From JALQTD01 sp965657495 (GTDB taxonomy: Bacteria; Bacteroidota; Bacteroidia; Flavobacteriales_D; Sanyastnellaceae), in NCBI GenBank assembly GCA_965657495.1, contig CBFHPD010000040.1, forward strand, positions 1 through 6,291: 6,291 nucleotides of DNA, given 5' to 3'. Below are positions 1 through 6,291 of this stretch, in pieces (position 1 is the first letter of the stretch; each line of letters begins with the position of its first letter). Under the pieces are notes generated by a model. It was not told the origin of the DNA, did not search any database, and worked only from the letters and a program-made list of their open reading frames with translations. A program made the translations under genes and the position numbers.

Positions 1-1132
1 AGTAGAATAGCGGCAACGTCTGCTCATCCGATTCCGGCGTCTCCTCCCGAACAAGGGAGAGCGATTCCCGCGTCAACCAGGGCTTCATGCGGCTCCGCAT
101 GGTCGCGTAGTCCGATCGAACCACCACCAGACCAGCAGCGCCAAACTCGGCAGCTAGTGCCCGCTTCGCTTCGGACGATTCGGTCCAGCGCTTCTCTTGA
201 GCGGGGTCTGTGAAATAGCTGTCTCCTGCTCGGTCGGTGGGCGTGCCGTCCAGGACGACTACGATTTGGCCTGTAACATCCAAGCCTTCGTAATCATCCC
301 AACCAGCGATTTGCACCCCATAACCCGCGAACACAAGCGGCAAATCCTGCATCACCGGTGCATCCAAACCCGGGTAAAAAACGAACTCCTCCAAAAACGA
401 CAACGAATCCACGGTGCCATCCGCGAACACAACCTGGGCCGCGGCCTCCGGCGCTTGCGACTTCATCAACTCCACCTCCTGGAAGTACGTCTGCCCTTCG
501 CATTGCTCCAATCCCAAGGACGCAAAATGCTCCGCGATATACTCCGCCGCCATCTCCGCACCCCGCGTACCGGTCTCCCGGCCCTCGTAAGCGTCACTTG
601 CCAACACTTCCAAATGAGCCTTCAAATCCGCCGGCCTCACCTCCGCTGCAAACTGCGCAGCATCCTGGGCAAACAGCTGCGCCACGCCCATCCATGCAGC
701 CAACATCAACGCGGGAATCTTCGCCACCCGCCGAGCGTGCCGGCCGCCCTCAAAGTCCGCCTTCAAGAAAGCGTCCACGATCTCCAGCGCCTCCTCGGTC
801 GACACAAACCGCGCGGGAATGCAAATCACATTCGCATCGTTGTGCTGGCGAGCAAGCGCTGCAATTTCCGGCGTCCAAGCAATGCCGGCGCGCACCCCTT
901 TGTGCTTGTTCGCCGTCATCGCCACCCCATTCGCCGAGCCGCAAATCAACACGCCAAGTGCAGCCTCACCCCCTTCAACATCCGCCGATACAGCGTGCGC
1001 AAAGTCCGGATAATCAACGGATTCAGGTCCATCCGTACCCCGGTTAACAAAGGTGTACTCAGCACCAAAATGTTCCATGATGCGCTGCTTGAGCGCCGGG
1101 CCAGCGTGGTCCCCTCCTATTGAAATGTTCAT
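1..1132 (-). CDS. rpiB: Ribose-5-phosphate isomerase B fused in frame to the N-terminal part of an M28-type peptidase (3' end outside window)
   Basis: The frame starts at ATG 1132-1130 and stays open for 377 codons to the left edge. Residues 1-140 are a full RpiB, which interconverts ribulose-5-phosphate and ribose-5-phosphate in the cytosolic pentose phosphate pathway. Visible family marks are DHAG (D8, H9), NRGTD (30-34), the active-site Cys in ICGSANG (C64), RQHNDAN with H97, and the C-terminal FEGGRHARRV (127-136). RpiB proteins normally stop near residue 140-145, but here no stop occurs. A hydrophobic stretch follows (about 139-155, ending LFAQ), like a signal peptide. Residues ~165-210 (LKAHLEVLASDAYEGRETGTRG and an amphipathic helix) and ~266-295 (VFAGYGV, GWDDYEGLDVTGQIVVVLDG) are typical of the N-terminal part and PA-like insert of secreted M28 aminopeptidases. 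The zinc-binding residues are not in the window. No Shine-Dalgarno sequence is seen. The RpiB call is very secure, the M28 call good. Whether one or two proteins are made is open. Confidence 0.9.
   Translation of the reverse strand, partial: MNISIGGDHAGPALKQRIMEHFGAEYTFVNRGTDGPESVDYPDFAHAVSADVEGGEAALGVLICGSANGVAMTANKHKGVRAGIAWTPEIAALARQHNDANVICIPARFVSTEEALEIVDAFLKADFEGGRHARRVAKIPALMLAAWMGVAQLFAQDAAQFAAEVRPADLKAHLEVLASDAYEGRETGTRGAEMAAEYIAEHFASLGLEQCEGQTYFQEVELMKSQAPEAAAQVVFADGTVDSLSFLEEFVFYPGLDAPVMQDLPLVFAGYGVQIAGWDDYEGLDVTGQIVVVLDGTPTDRAGDSYFTDPAQEKRWTESSEAKRALAAEFGAAGLVVVRSDYATMRSRMKPWLTRESLSLVREETPESDEQTLPLFY
701..736 (-). other. RpiB/M28 junction with an out-of-frame TGATG stop-start overlap
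   Basis: Frame 0 reads through as ...RVAKIPALMLAAW. In the next frame a TGA (708-706) overlaps the in-frame ATG of M143 (706-704) as TGATG, a common arrangement of coupled genes. If the CCC codon for P140 (715-713) had one C fewer, RpiB would end KIPR-stop at 141 residues, the usual family length, and the peptidase would begin at M143. A second possibility for a separate peptidase start is the in-frame GTG of V136, which would give a signal peptide with a positive n-region (K138), a hydrophobic core and cleavage near LFA/Q. The bases are seen directly. The ancestral arrangement is inferred. Confidence 0.6.
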
Positions 1133-1316
1133 GCGGATGAATTTGGCCCGCAAGGTAATTCACAGCCTCACCGTGCACACCGCTCAAAACCGGTGAAAAG
1201 CTTGTGGTAACATTCGCTTGACTTTCTCTTGCGCTTTTCCTAAGCCGACTTCACCCCTCTCCTTCCAAATTCTTTAGCCGGTTTCTTCGGACGTGTTTTC
1301 CCCAATTCCGATCCCT

Positions 1317-1330
1317 GTTTCCCACAACCG
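1317..1330 (+). repeat. Exact 14-bp direct repeat, copy 1
   Basis: GTTTCCCACAACCG occurs here and again at 1358-1371, start-to-start distance 41 bp, close to four helical turns. Such spacing could fit a pair of binding sites for a regulator on one DNA face, but no regulator is known for it. Confidence 0.55.
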
Positions 1331-1356
1331 CCCCTCCAAATCTTCTCAGCCCAAAC

Positions 1357-1380
1357 GGTTTCCCACAACCGTGGAAAACC
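1357..1380 (+). repeat. Second copy of the 14-bp repeat inside an imperfect inverted repeat
   Basis: Arms GGTTTCCCAC (1357-1366) and GTGGAAAACC (1371-1380) pair at 9 of 10 positions around an AACC loop. The left arm and loop contain the second copy of the 14-bp direct repeat (1358-1371). It could be an operator or an RNA hairpin. There is no following T-run on the plus strand, so it does not look like an intrinsic terminator. Confidence 0.5.
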
Positions 1381-1503
1381 CTGTTCAAATTCCCGCTCAT
1401 GTCAGAAAATCAGCCGCTTCAAATTCACACCCCCCGTTCAGAACTCTAAAGGAATTGCCGAAAACTCACGTTTCCAAACCCAACTCCCCTTCGATTTCCA
1501 CCG

Positions 1504-1534
1504 TTTCAACACGCTAATAGTGATGATAGCTTTC
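1504..1534 (+). promoter_or_regulatory. Candidate Bacteroidota-type promoter for the MORN/kinase/regulator genes
   Basis: TTTC (1504-1507), 19 bases, then TAGCTTTC (1527-1534) resembles the Bacteroidota consensus TTTG at -33 and TAnnTTTG at -7: three of four and five of six defined bases match. It lies about 95 bp before the MORN gene start. The match is weak and was found by eye, so it is only a candidate. Confidence 0.25.
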
Positions 1535-1557
1535 TCTTCTTTAAAAAAAAATCATCA
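1521..1557 (+). repeat. 7-bp inverted repeat flanking a pyrimidine run and an A9 tract
   Basis: TGATGAT (1521-1527) is complementary to ATCATCA (1551-1557) with a 23-base interior made of a CTTTCTCTTCTTT-like run followed by A residues that could extend the pairing partly (TTCTTT with A-run). It overlaps the candidate -7 box. This could be a leader hairpin or simply intrinsically bent DNA. The significance is low. Confidence 0.3.
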
Positions 1558-1627
1558 TACATCATTTGTTGGAAAACCTTCACGATTGCTCGTTGGGAGT
1601 GGGCCGCAGTCGCGGGATATTTGAACC

Positions 1628-3181
1628 ATGGCCCGCACCGCTCATACTTACGGATGGAACCTTCCCCCGGTTGCGGTGGCGACCGGCTTTATTTTTCTGG
1701 TGGCCACCGAGGCGGTTTGGGCACAAGCGGATTCGATTCCCGGGTGCGATTGGACGCAGTTCACGTTTGAATCGGGCCAAATATCGTCCGAAGGTTGCTT
1801 GGTCGATGGCCAACCCGAAGGACGTTGGCGCACGTTTCACCCCGATGGAGGACTGGCCAGCGAGGGCAACCGGGTCGAGCATGTGCTCGAAGGGATGTGG
1901 CGGTTCTACCACGAAGCCGGCTGGCTCGAACACGAAGTGTCCTACGTCGAAGGCCGCTTGCACGGCACCGAGCGCTTTTATGCATCGGACGGGCAGTTGA
2001 TGGAGGAAAAACCCTGGATCAATGGCGTGCTCGAGGGCGTGGCCACAACGTACCACCCTAACGGAACCGCCGCGAGGCGCGTCCCGTTTGAAGGCGGCAT
2101 CGAACAAGGACTGGGTTGGGAATACGACGTTTCCGACGGCCGGCCCATCGCACGGCTCGATTACCACAACGGGTATTTGCGGGGCGTCGAACGCATCAAC
2201 CGGTACAACCAAGCTGGCCGCAAGAAAGGCACGTGGCTGGTTTGGAACGACCGCGGCGTCCTCATCGAAGAAGGCCCTTGGACGGACGGCCAACGCCACG
2301 GCGTGTTCATGTTCTACGATGCGAAGGGCGAGTTGGACCGCCTCGAACGCTACGAGCACGGGGTGCTGCAAGCGGACGATGCCACCACGCAATTGCTGGA
2401 CATCCGCCGGGCGTACCACGAAAACGGCGAGGTGGCGCGCGTCGGAGGTTACGGTGCCAACGGACCGGAAGGGGTGTTCCGGTCCTACGACGAGGAGGGG
2501 AATTTGACGGGCGGCGAAGTGTACCGTTCGGGGGTGCGCGTGGCGGAGGGCATTACGGAGGAAAACGGTTTGCGGGCGGGGGATTGGAAGCTGTATTACG
2601 ACTCGGGCGAGCTGTTCGGCGAAGGTGCGTACGCCGAGGGGCTGCGGGATGGGCTTTGGAAGTTCTACAACCGCGATGGGACGCTCGCGCAAGAGGGCCG
2701 TTACCGGTTGGGCGCATACCACGGGGATTGGACGTGGTATTACCCAAATGGCGATGTGCACCGGCGTGAGTCGTACCGCAATGGCGAGGAGGACGGGCTG
2801 TTCCAGGAATGGAATGCAGCTGGGGATCTGCTGTTGGAAGGCGATTACGTGGACGGTGAGCGGAACGGGGTTTGGGTCACGCAGGTGAACGATCACCGGG
2901 AAGAAGGATTGTACGTGGACGGCGAGCGCCACCAGGAGTGGGTTCACACGTTTGACAATGGCCAAAAACAGTTTCAAGGCCGCTACGAATTCGGCCTCCC
3001 CATGGGCAAGCACATCAGCTGGAACCGCGATGGCACGCGGAACTGGGTCGCCCAATACGAGGGCGGGGTGCCGCACGGCGATTGGACGTATTACGGGGAG
3101 AACAACCGAATCGTCCAAGTCCGCACGTACGAAATGGGCGCGCTGCAGAAGGTGGACGGCATCAAAGTGAACAGACGATGA
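1628..3181 (+). CDS. Secreted MORN_2-repeat protein (about 17 repeats)
   Basis: The protein has 517 residues. Residues 1-33 look like a Sec signal peptide: R3, a hydrophobic core VAVATGFIFLVA (15-26), and likely cleavage after A32 (VWA) or A34 (AQA). From about 61 to 505 it is almost entirely a tandem array with a 22-25 residue period, of the form G-x-x-x-G-x-W-x-x-Y-x-x-x-G-x-L-x-x-E-x-x-Y-x-x-G. The clearest units are near 338-361, 362-386, 387-410 and 480-503; those near 182-215 and 245-275 are degenerate. This is the MORN_2 (YwqK-like) repeat, which forms beta-hairpin arrays; no catalytic motif is seen. The only cysteines after the signal, C40 and C57, could form a disulfide outside the cytoplasm. 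No C-terminal sorting domain or membrane anchor is visible. The stop overlaps the kinase start by 4 bp. Database labels of 'antitoxin' for this family are not supported here. The function is unknown; a binding or scaffold role is a guess. Confidence 0.9.
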   Translation: MARTAHTYGWNLPPVAVATGFIFLVATEAVWAQADSIPGCDWTQFTFESGQISSEGCLVDGQPEGRWRTFHPDGGLASEGNRVEHVLEGMWRFYHEAGWLEHEVSYVEGRLHGTERFYASDGQLMEEKPWINGVLEGVATTYHPNGTAARRVPFEGGIEQGLGWEYDVSDGRPIARLDYHNGYLRGVERINRYNQAGRKKGTWLVWNDRGVLIEEGPWTDGQRHGVFMFYDAKGELDRLERYEHGVLQADDATTQLLDIRRAYHENGEVARVGGYGANGPEGVFRSYDEEGNLTGGEVYRSGVRVAEGITEENGLRAGDWKLYYDSGELFGEGAYAEGLRDGLWKFYNRDGTLAQEGRYRLGAYHGDWTWYYPNGDVHRRESYRNGEEDGLFQEWNAAGDLLLEGDYVDGERNGVWVTQVNDHREEGLYVDGERHQEWVHTFDNGQKQFQGRYEFGLPMGKHISWNRDGTRNWVAQYEGGVPHGDWTYYGENNRIVQVRTYEMGALQKVDGIKVNRR

Positions 3182-6099
3182 CAGACCGCTCCCTGTTCGA
3201 CGCCCTTCCCGAGGCCAGCTTGTGGATTGAAAACGGAACCATCCAAGCCATCAACCGGCGCGCCTTGTTGATGCTGGGATCGGAGGCCACCATGTGGATT
3301 GGTCAGCCGTGGCCGGCCATTTCCGCCACCCATTTCCCCGGCGTGCAGCTCCCGAATTTCGAAACCGCACCCCCCGTCACGACGCTAAAATCCATCATCA
3401 CGGCCCTCGATGGTTCGCGTTTCCACGCAGAATGGAAGTGGAGCCGCATCCAACCCGATGGGATCTTCGCCCAGTTCCGCGACATCAGCGAGCGCGTGTT
3501 TTTCGAAGAGGCCATCCGGGAGTCTGAGCAGCGCTTCAAGTCGCTCAGCATCCACGCCATGGAAGGAATTGCGCTGTTGGATGGCCAAACCATCGTGGAC
3601 AGCAACGAACAGTTTGCCCGCTTGTTGGGATTCAAGCGCATCCAACAAATCCTCGGCACCTCGGTCCGAGACTACATCCGTGAGCGCGATTGGCGCCGCA
3701 TCTCGGCCCGATCCCAGTACGGAAGCCGGTGTGAAATCGAGGCTGAAACTGCCACCCAGCAGCGCATCCACCTCGAGGTCACCATGGCGGAATCCATCGA
3801 TGATGCGAATGGATACCCCGTGCTGCTCATCTACGACATCACGGAGCGCAAGCGCACGGAATTTGATTTGCTCCAAACCAAAGAGCGTTTCCGGCTCCTC
3901 GTCGAAAACAACCCCATCGGCCTGTTCCTCTTGGTCGACGGCTCGGTCAAATACGCGAACAGTGCGGCCATGGAATTGGCCGCCTGGGAAGAAGAGGAAA
4001 TCTTCGAAATCGATTTCAAGGAGTTGTTCATCGAAACCGATCGTGGCCGGTTGCAGCGCGAATTGCAGCGCACCCGTGAGGGGGTGCGCACGCCGTACAT
4101 CGAGCTGAAGTTGCTGCACCCGGATGGCCGGGAAGTCCTGGTCGGATTGCGCATGACGCTGTCGTTTCACGACCGCAGCCCGGCGGTGCAGGTCACGGTC
4201 ATGGACCTGTCCACGCGCACGCAGCTGCTGCAGGAACAGCTGCGCGCTTCCATTGCGGAGGAAAGCAACACGTTGTTGAAGGCCGAAATCGATCGCCACA
4301 AGGAAACCCAACGCCGGTTGCGAGCGGCTGAGCTGTTCAACCGTTCCATGATCGAAAGTTCCATCGACATGATCATCGCCTTCGATCGGGAAGGCCAGCT
4401 CATCCAATGGAACCACGCAGCGTCCATCGAGTATGGTTGGAGCTTCGAAGAGGCGCGGCTGCTCGAATTCCGGGCACTTTTCGCCGATGAAGAGGAAGCG
4501 GATGGGATTTTGAAGGACTTGGAAAGCGAGCATTTCTTCGCTGGAGAAGCCCAGGGCATCCGGGCATCCGGGGAGGAGTTCAACATCTTGATGTCCGTGG
4601 CTTCCATGCGCGACGATGCGAACGAGGTCATCGGATACGTCGCGGTCGGCCGGGACATCACGGATTTGAAGTTGGCCGAGCAAGAATTGCGCGAGAGCGA
4701 GGAGCGTTACCGCGACATCTTGGAATACGCGACGGACGTCATCTTCCTCGTAGATGCTTCAGGAACATTTGTTTACGCGAACCCGTCCTTTTTCCGGACG
4801 CTGGGTTACGAGGCCACTTCCATCGAGGAATTGACCTTGGACCAAGTGATGCCCGAGTTGGAAATCCAGCCGGGAACCGATTGGATGGAAGTCCTCGAGG
4901 GGACCCGGGATGAATGGGTGTTCCGTTCGGCAAATGGGACTTCCCTGCTCATGTTGGGAAGTGCTTCGGTGCGCTATGACCAACGGGGTGACCGCGAAGG
5001 ATTGCGGGGCATTTTCCTCGACATCACGGACATCCGCCGCCACGAACGCAGCGCCCGGATTCAAACGGCCAAGCTCCAGTCCATTTTCAACTCCACGCGG
5101 TACCTGTTGATGCTGACCATGGACCGTTCGCACCAAATCACCACGATCAACTCGAACTTCCAGGAGGTGTTCCAGCGCCAGTTCAACGTGGACGTTCAAT
5201 TGGGCACCCAGTTCACGGAACTGTTTTTGGCCTTGGCAGAAAAAGAGCAGTATCAGGGCCAGTTGTCGCTGATTAAGAATGCGTTTGAAGGCCGCACGCA
5301 GCAGTTCGAAATGGCCCTCGAGGCGCGTGACGGTTCCATCCGTTGGTTCATCATCTTCATCAATCCGGTGACCAGCGAAAGCCACCAGACCGAGGAGGTG
5401 AGTTGCATTGCGTATGACATCACCGATCGCAAGGAAATCGATCAGCAAATCCGCAGCGCGCTGAAGGAGAAGGAAATCCTGCTGCAAGAGGTACACCACC
5501 GCGTGAAGAACAACTTGCAAGTGATTTCGAGCATGCTCAATTTGCAGCGGCGCTTTGTGAACGACCCGATGATGCTGCAAGTGCTCGACGAGAGCACGAG
5601 CCGCATTGCGACCATGAGCTACATCCACGAAAGCCTTTACCAAAACACCGACTTCAGTTCCATCAGTTTCGCGGAGTATTTGGAGCGGTTGACGGTGAAT
5701 TTGATGAGTAGTTATGCACAGCAGCTCGACCCCGTTGAGCTGCGTACTCACCTGAACGAGTTGCACTTGAACTTGGAACAAGCGATACCTTGTGGATTGA
5801 TAGTCAATGAATTGGTTTCAAACGCAATGAAATATGCCTTCAAAGGTGTGTCCGATGGGGAGTTGTTTTTGCGTGCCGAGGTGCAGGATGAATTTGTGGA
5901 AATCGAAGTGGCGGACAACGGCGTGGGCCTGCCAGAGGATTTTAACTTTGACACGAACGATTCACTGGGGGTCTACTTGATCCAAGCATTGACGGAACAA
6001 ATTCAGGCTGAATTGATTGTGCGCAGCTCTTCGCTGGATGGTGCGCACAACATTCCCCGGGGAAGTTCGTTTATCATTAAGTTTGTACCCTCCAGTTGA
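3178..6099 (+). CDS. Soluble multi-PAS sensor histidine kinase, HisKA_2 type
   Basis: The protein has 973 residues from ATG 3178, chosen because it overlaps the preceding stop as ATGA and begins right before the first PAS fold. The upstream in-frame ATG (3082) would only add 32 residues lying in the MORN gene. About six PAS modules are visible, each closed by a D-I-T/S motif: ~1-106 (RDISER), 116-226 (YDITERK), 233-346 (MDLSTR, the most divergent), 383-496 (RDITDLK), 507-620 (LDITDIR) and 628-752 (YDITDRK). A likely coiled coil spans ~346-386. The HisKA_2 dimerisation domain has EVHHRVKNNLQ, with H774 the likely phosphorylated residue. The HATPase shows the N-box NELVSNAMKYAF (E878, N882), G1 DNGVGLP (913-919), G2 SLGVYLI (929-935) and a RGSSF lid end (961-965). 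No transmembrane segment or signal peptide is seen, so it should be cytosolic and sense internal cues. The ligand is unknown and no haem- or flavin-binding motif was recognised. It presumably phosphorylates the regulator encoded 11 bp downstream. Confidence 0.95.
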   Translation: MTDRSLFDALPEASLWIENGTIQAINRRALLMLGSEATMWIGQPWPAISATHFPGVQLPNFETAPPVTTLKSIITALDGSRFHAEWKWSRIQPDGIFAQFRDISERVFFEEAIRESEQRFKSLSIHAMEGIALLDGQTIVDSNEQFARLLGFKRIQQILGTSVRDYIRERDWRRISARSQYGSRCEIEAETATQQRIHLEVTMAESIDDANGYPVLLIYDITERKRTEFDLLQTKERFRLLVENNPIGLFLLVDGSVKYANSAAMELAAWEEEEIFEIDFKELFIETDRGRLQRELQRTREGVRTPYIELKLLHPDGREVLVGLRMTLSFHDRSPAVQVTVMDLSTRTQLLQEQLRASIAEESNTLLKAEIDRHKETQRRLRAAELFNRSMIESSIDMIIAFDREGQLIQWNHAASIEYGWSFEEARLLEFRALFADEEEADGILKDLESEHFFAGEAQGIRASGEEFNILMSVASMRDDANEVIGYVAVGRDITDLKLAEQELRESEERYRDILEYATDVIFLVDASGTFVYANPSFFRTLGYEATSIEELTLDQVMPELEIQPGTDWMEVLEGTRDEWVFRSANGTSLLMLGSASVRYDQRGDREGLRGIFLDITDIRRHERSARIQTAKLQSIFNSTRYLLMLTMDRSHQITTINSNFQEVFQRQFNVDVQLGTQFTELFLALAEKEQYQGQLSLIKNAFEGRTQQFEMALEARDGSIRWFIIFINPVTSESHQTEEVSCIAYDITDRKEIDQQIRSALKEKEILLQEVHHRVKNNLQVISSMLNLQRRFVNDPMMLQVLDESTSRIATMSYIHESLYQNTDFSSISFAEYLERLTVNLMSSYAQQLDPVELRTHLNELHLNLEQAIPCGLIVNELVSNAMKYAFKGVSDGELFLRAEVQDEFVEIEVADNGVGLPEDFNFDTNDSLGVYLIQALTEQIQAELIVRSSSLDGAHNIPRGSSFIIKFVPSS

Positions 6100-6110
6100 A
6101 TTGAATACGC

Positions 6111-6291
6111 ATGCCGATTAACATCTTAGTCACCGAGGACGAGGTCATCGTCCGGAAAGACATCGAGCGGTGTCTCACCAGTTTGGGATACAACGTAATT
6201 GCTTCTGCTGACAACGGCGAAGATGCAATTGAACTGGCGCTGAAGCACAAGCCGGATTTGGCCCTCATGGACATCATGATCAAGGGGAACA
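6111..6291 (+). CDS. Response regulator, receiver domain (3' end outside window)
   Basis: Sixty codons are visible from ATG 6111, 11 bp after the kinase stop. MPINILVTEDE gives the first strand and acidic pocket (E9, D10), and LALMDIMIKGN gives the third strand with the probable phosphorylated D54. This is the classic N-terminal half of a CheY-like receiver domain. The MDIMIKG form is common in regulators paired with HisKA_2 kinases. The conserved Thr/Ser and Lys and any output domain (LytTR, HTH or none) lie outside, so its output cannot be told. It is the most likely phosphorylation target of the adjacent kinase and is probably in the same transcript, as there is no room for a terminator between them. 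Confidence 0.93.
   Translation, partial: MPINILVTEDEVIVRKDIERCLTSLGYNVIASADNGEDAIELALKHKPDLALMDIMIKGN

Larger units (their letters stand above)
1133..1627. other. Divergent intergenic region, C-rich and G-poor on the plus strand
   Basis: About 495 bp separate the two divergent starts. Between about 1240 and 1510 the plus strand is full of TTTCC, CCAAAT and CCC runs and has few G residues; for example, 1381-1440 has about 22 C against 7 G. A 74-codon open frame at 1293-1517 is P/S/T/K-rich with no recognisable domain and is judged non-coding. The stretch holds an exact 14-bp direct repeat, a short inverted repeat, a weak promoter candidate and an A9 tract (1543-1551). Promoters for both flanking genes should lie here. 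No tRNA, riboswitch or clear rho-independent terminator was recognised. Confidence 0.6.

Noticed and set aside
197..1123. Long plus-strand open frame of 308 codons
   Set aside because: It lies antisense to the clear RpiB/M28 frame, and its R/H/L-rich product shows no family features. It is a shadow of the minus-strand gene.
1293..1517. Possible 74-residue small protein in the intergenic region
   Set aside because: Low-complexity P/S/T/K composition from the C-rich tract, no ribosome-binding site and no motif.
1290..1560. Replication origin with DnaA-like boxes (TTTCCCACA, TTTTCCAC) and an A-rich run
   Set aside because: No good match to TTATCCACA, too few boxes, and no dnaA, gidA or similar neighbour. 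The resemblance is probably due to the C/T-rich composition.
1580..3118. Minus-strand open frame of 512 codons opposite the MORN gene
   Set aside because: It mirrors the periodic codons of the repeat gene on the other strand (V/P/A/R-rich), with no recognisable domain. Similar antisense frames lie opposite the kinase (3385-4683, 4759-5781).
3082..3177. Earlier kinase start at ATG 3082
   Set aside because: It would add 32 residues of R/G/H-rich sequence that is the shadow of the end of the MORN gene. The ATGA overlap at 3178 and the PAS boundary fit better.
1628..3181. Toxin-antitoxin system based on the YwqK-like repeat match
   Set aside because: The protein is long, has a signal peptide and has no toxin gene beside it; the neighbours are two-component genes.
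6100..6110. Terminator or separate promoter between kinase and regulator
   Set aside because: The gap is only 11 bp, with no hairpin or T-run.

Overview
The window looks like chromosomal DNA from a moderately GC-rich member of the Bacteroidota, probably near the Flavobacteriales. This is an inference. It rests on the style of the RpiB protein, a secreted MORN_2-repeat protein next to a soluble multi-PAS HisKA_2 kinase, and the absence of convincing Shine-Dalgarno sequences before the starts. There are no RNA genes, insertion sequences, integrases or CRISPR arrays.

Left part (1-1132, minus strand): a single open frame runs off the left edge. Its first ~140 residues are a complete ribose-5-phosphate isomerase B. 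Without any stop codon it continues into a hydrophobic, signal-peptide-like stretch and then the N-terminal part of an M28-type (Zn-aminopeptidase-like) secreted peptidase. Its zinc ligands would lie beyond the window. The frame is open to the window edge, so this gene is easily missed, and the long plus-strand frame lying over it is a shadow. The in-frame joining of a cytosolic sugar-phosphate enzyme to an exported peptidase is the oddest thing here. A TGATG stop/start overlap in the neighbouring frame, exactly at the junction, suggests an ancestral pair of coupled genes joined by a one-base change, or a base-calling error.

Middle (1133-1627): a ~495-bp divergent intergenic region. It is strongly C-rich and G-poor on the plus strand, with an exact 14-bp direct repeat, a short inverted repeat, an A9 tract and one weak Bacteroidota-type promoter candidate.

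Right part (1628-6291, plus strand): a tight three-gene unit. First comes a secreted protein of about 17 MORN_2-type repeats. Its stop overlaps (ATGA) the start of a 973-residue soluble histidine kinase with about six PAS domains and a HisKA_2/HATPase core. Eleven bases later comes a response regulator receiver domain, cut by the right edge. The kinase and regulator are most simply read as a cognate two-component pair. The 4-bp overlap with the MORN gene implies translational coupling and possibly a shared function, which is unproven.
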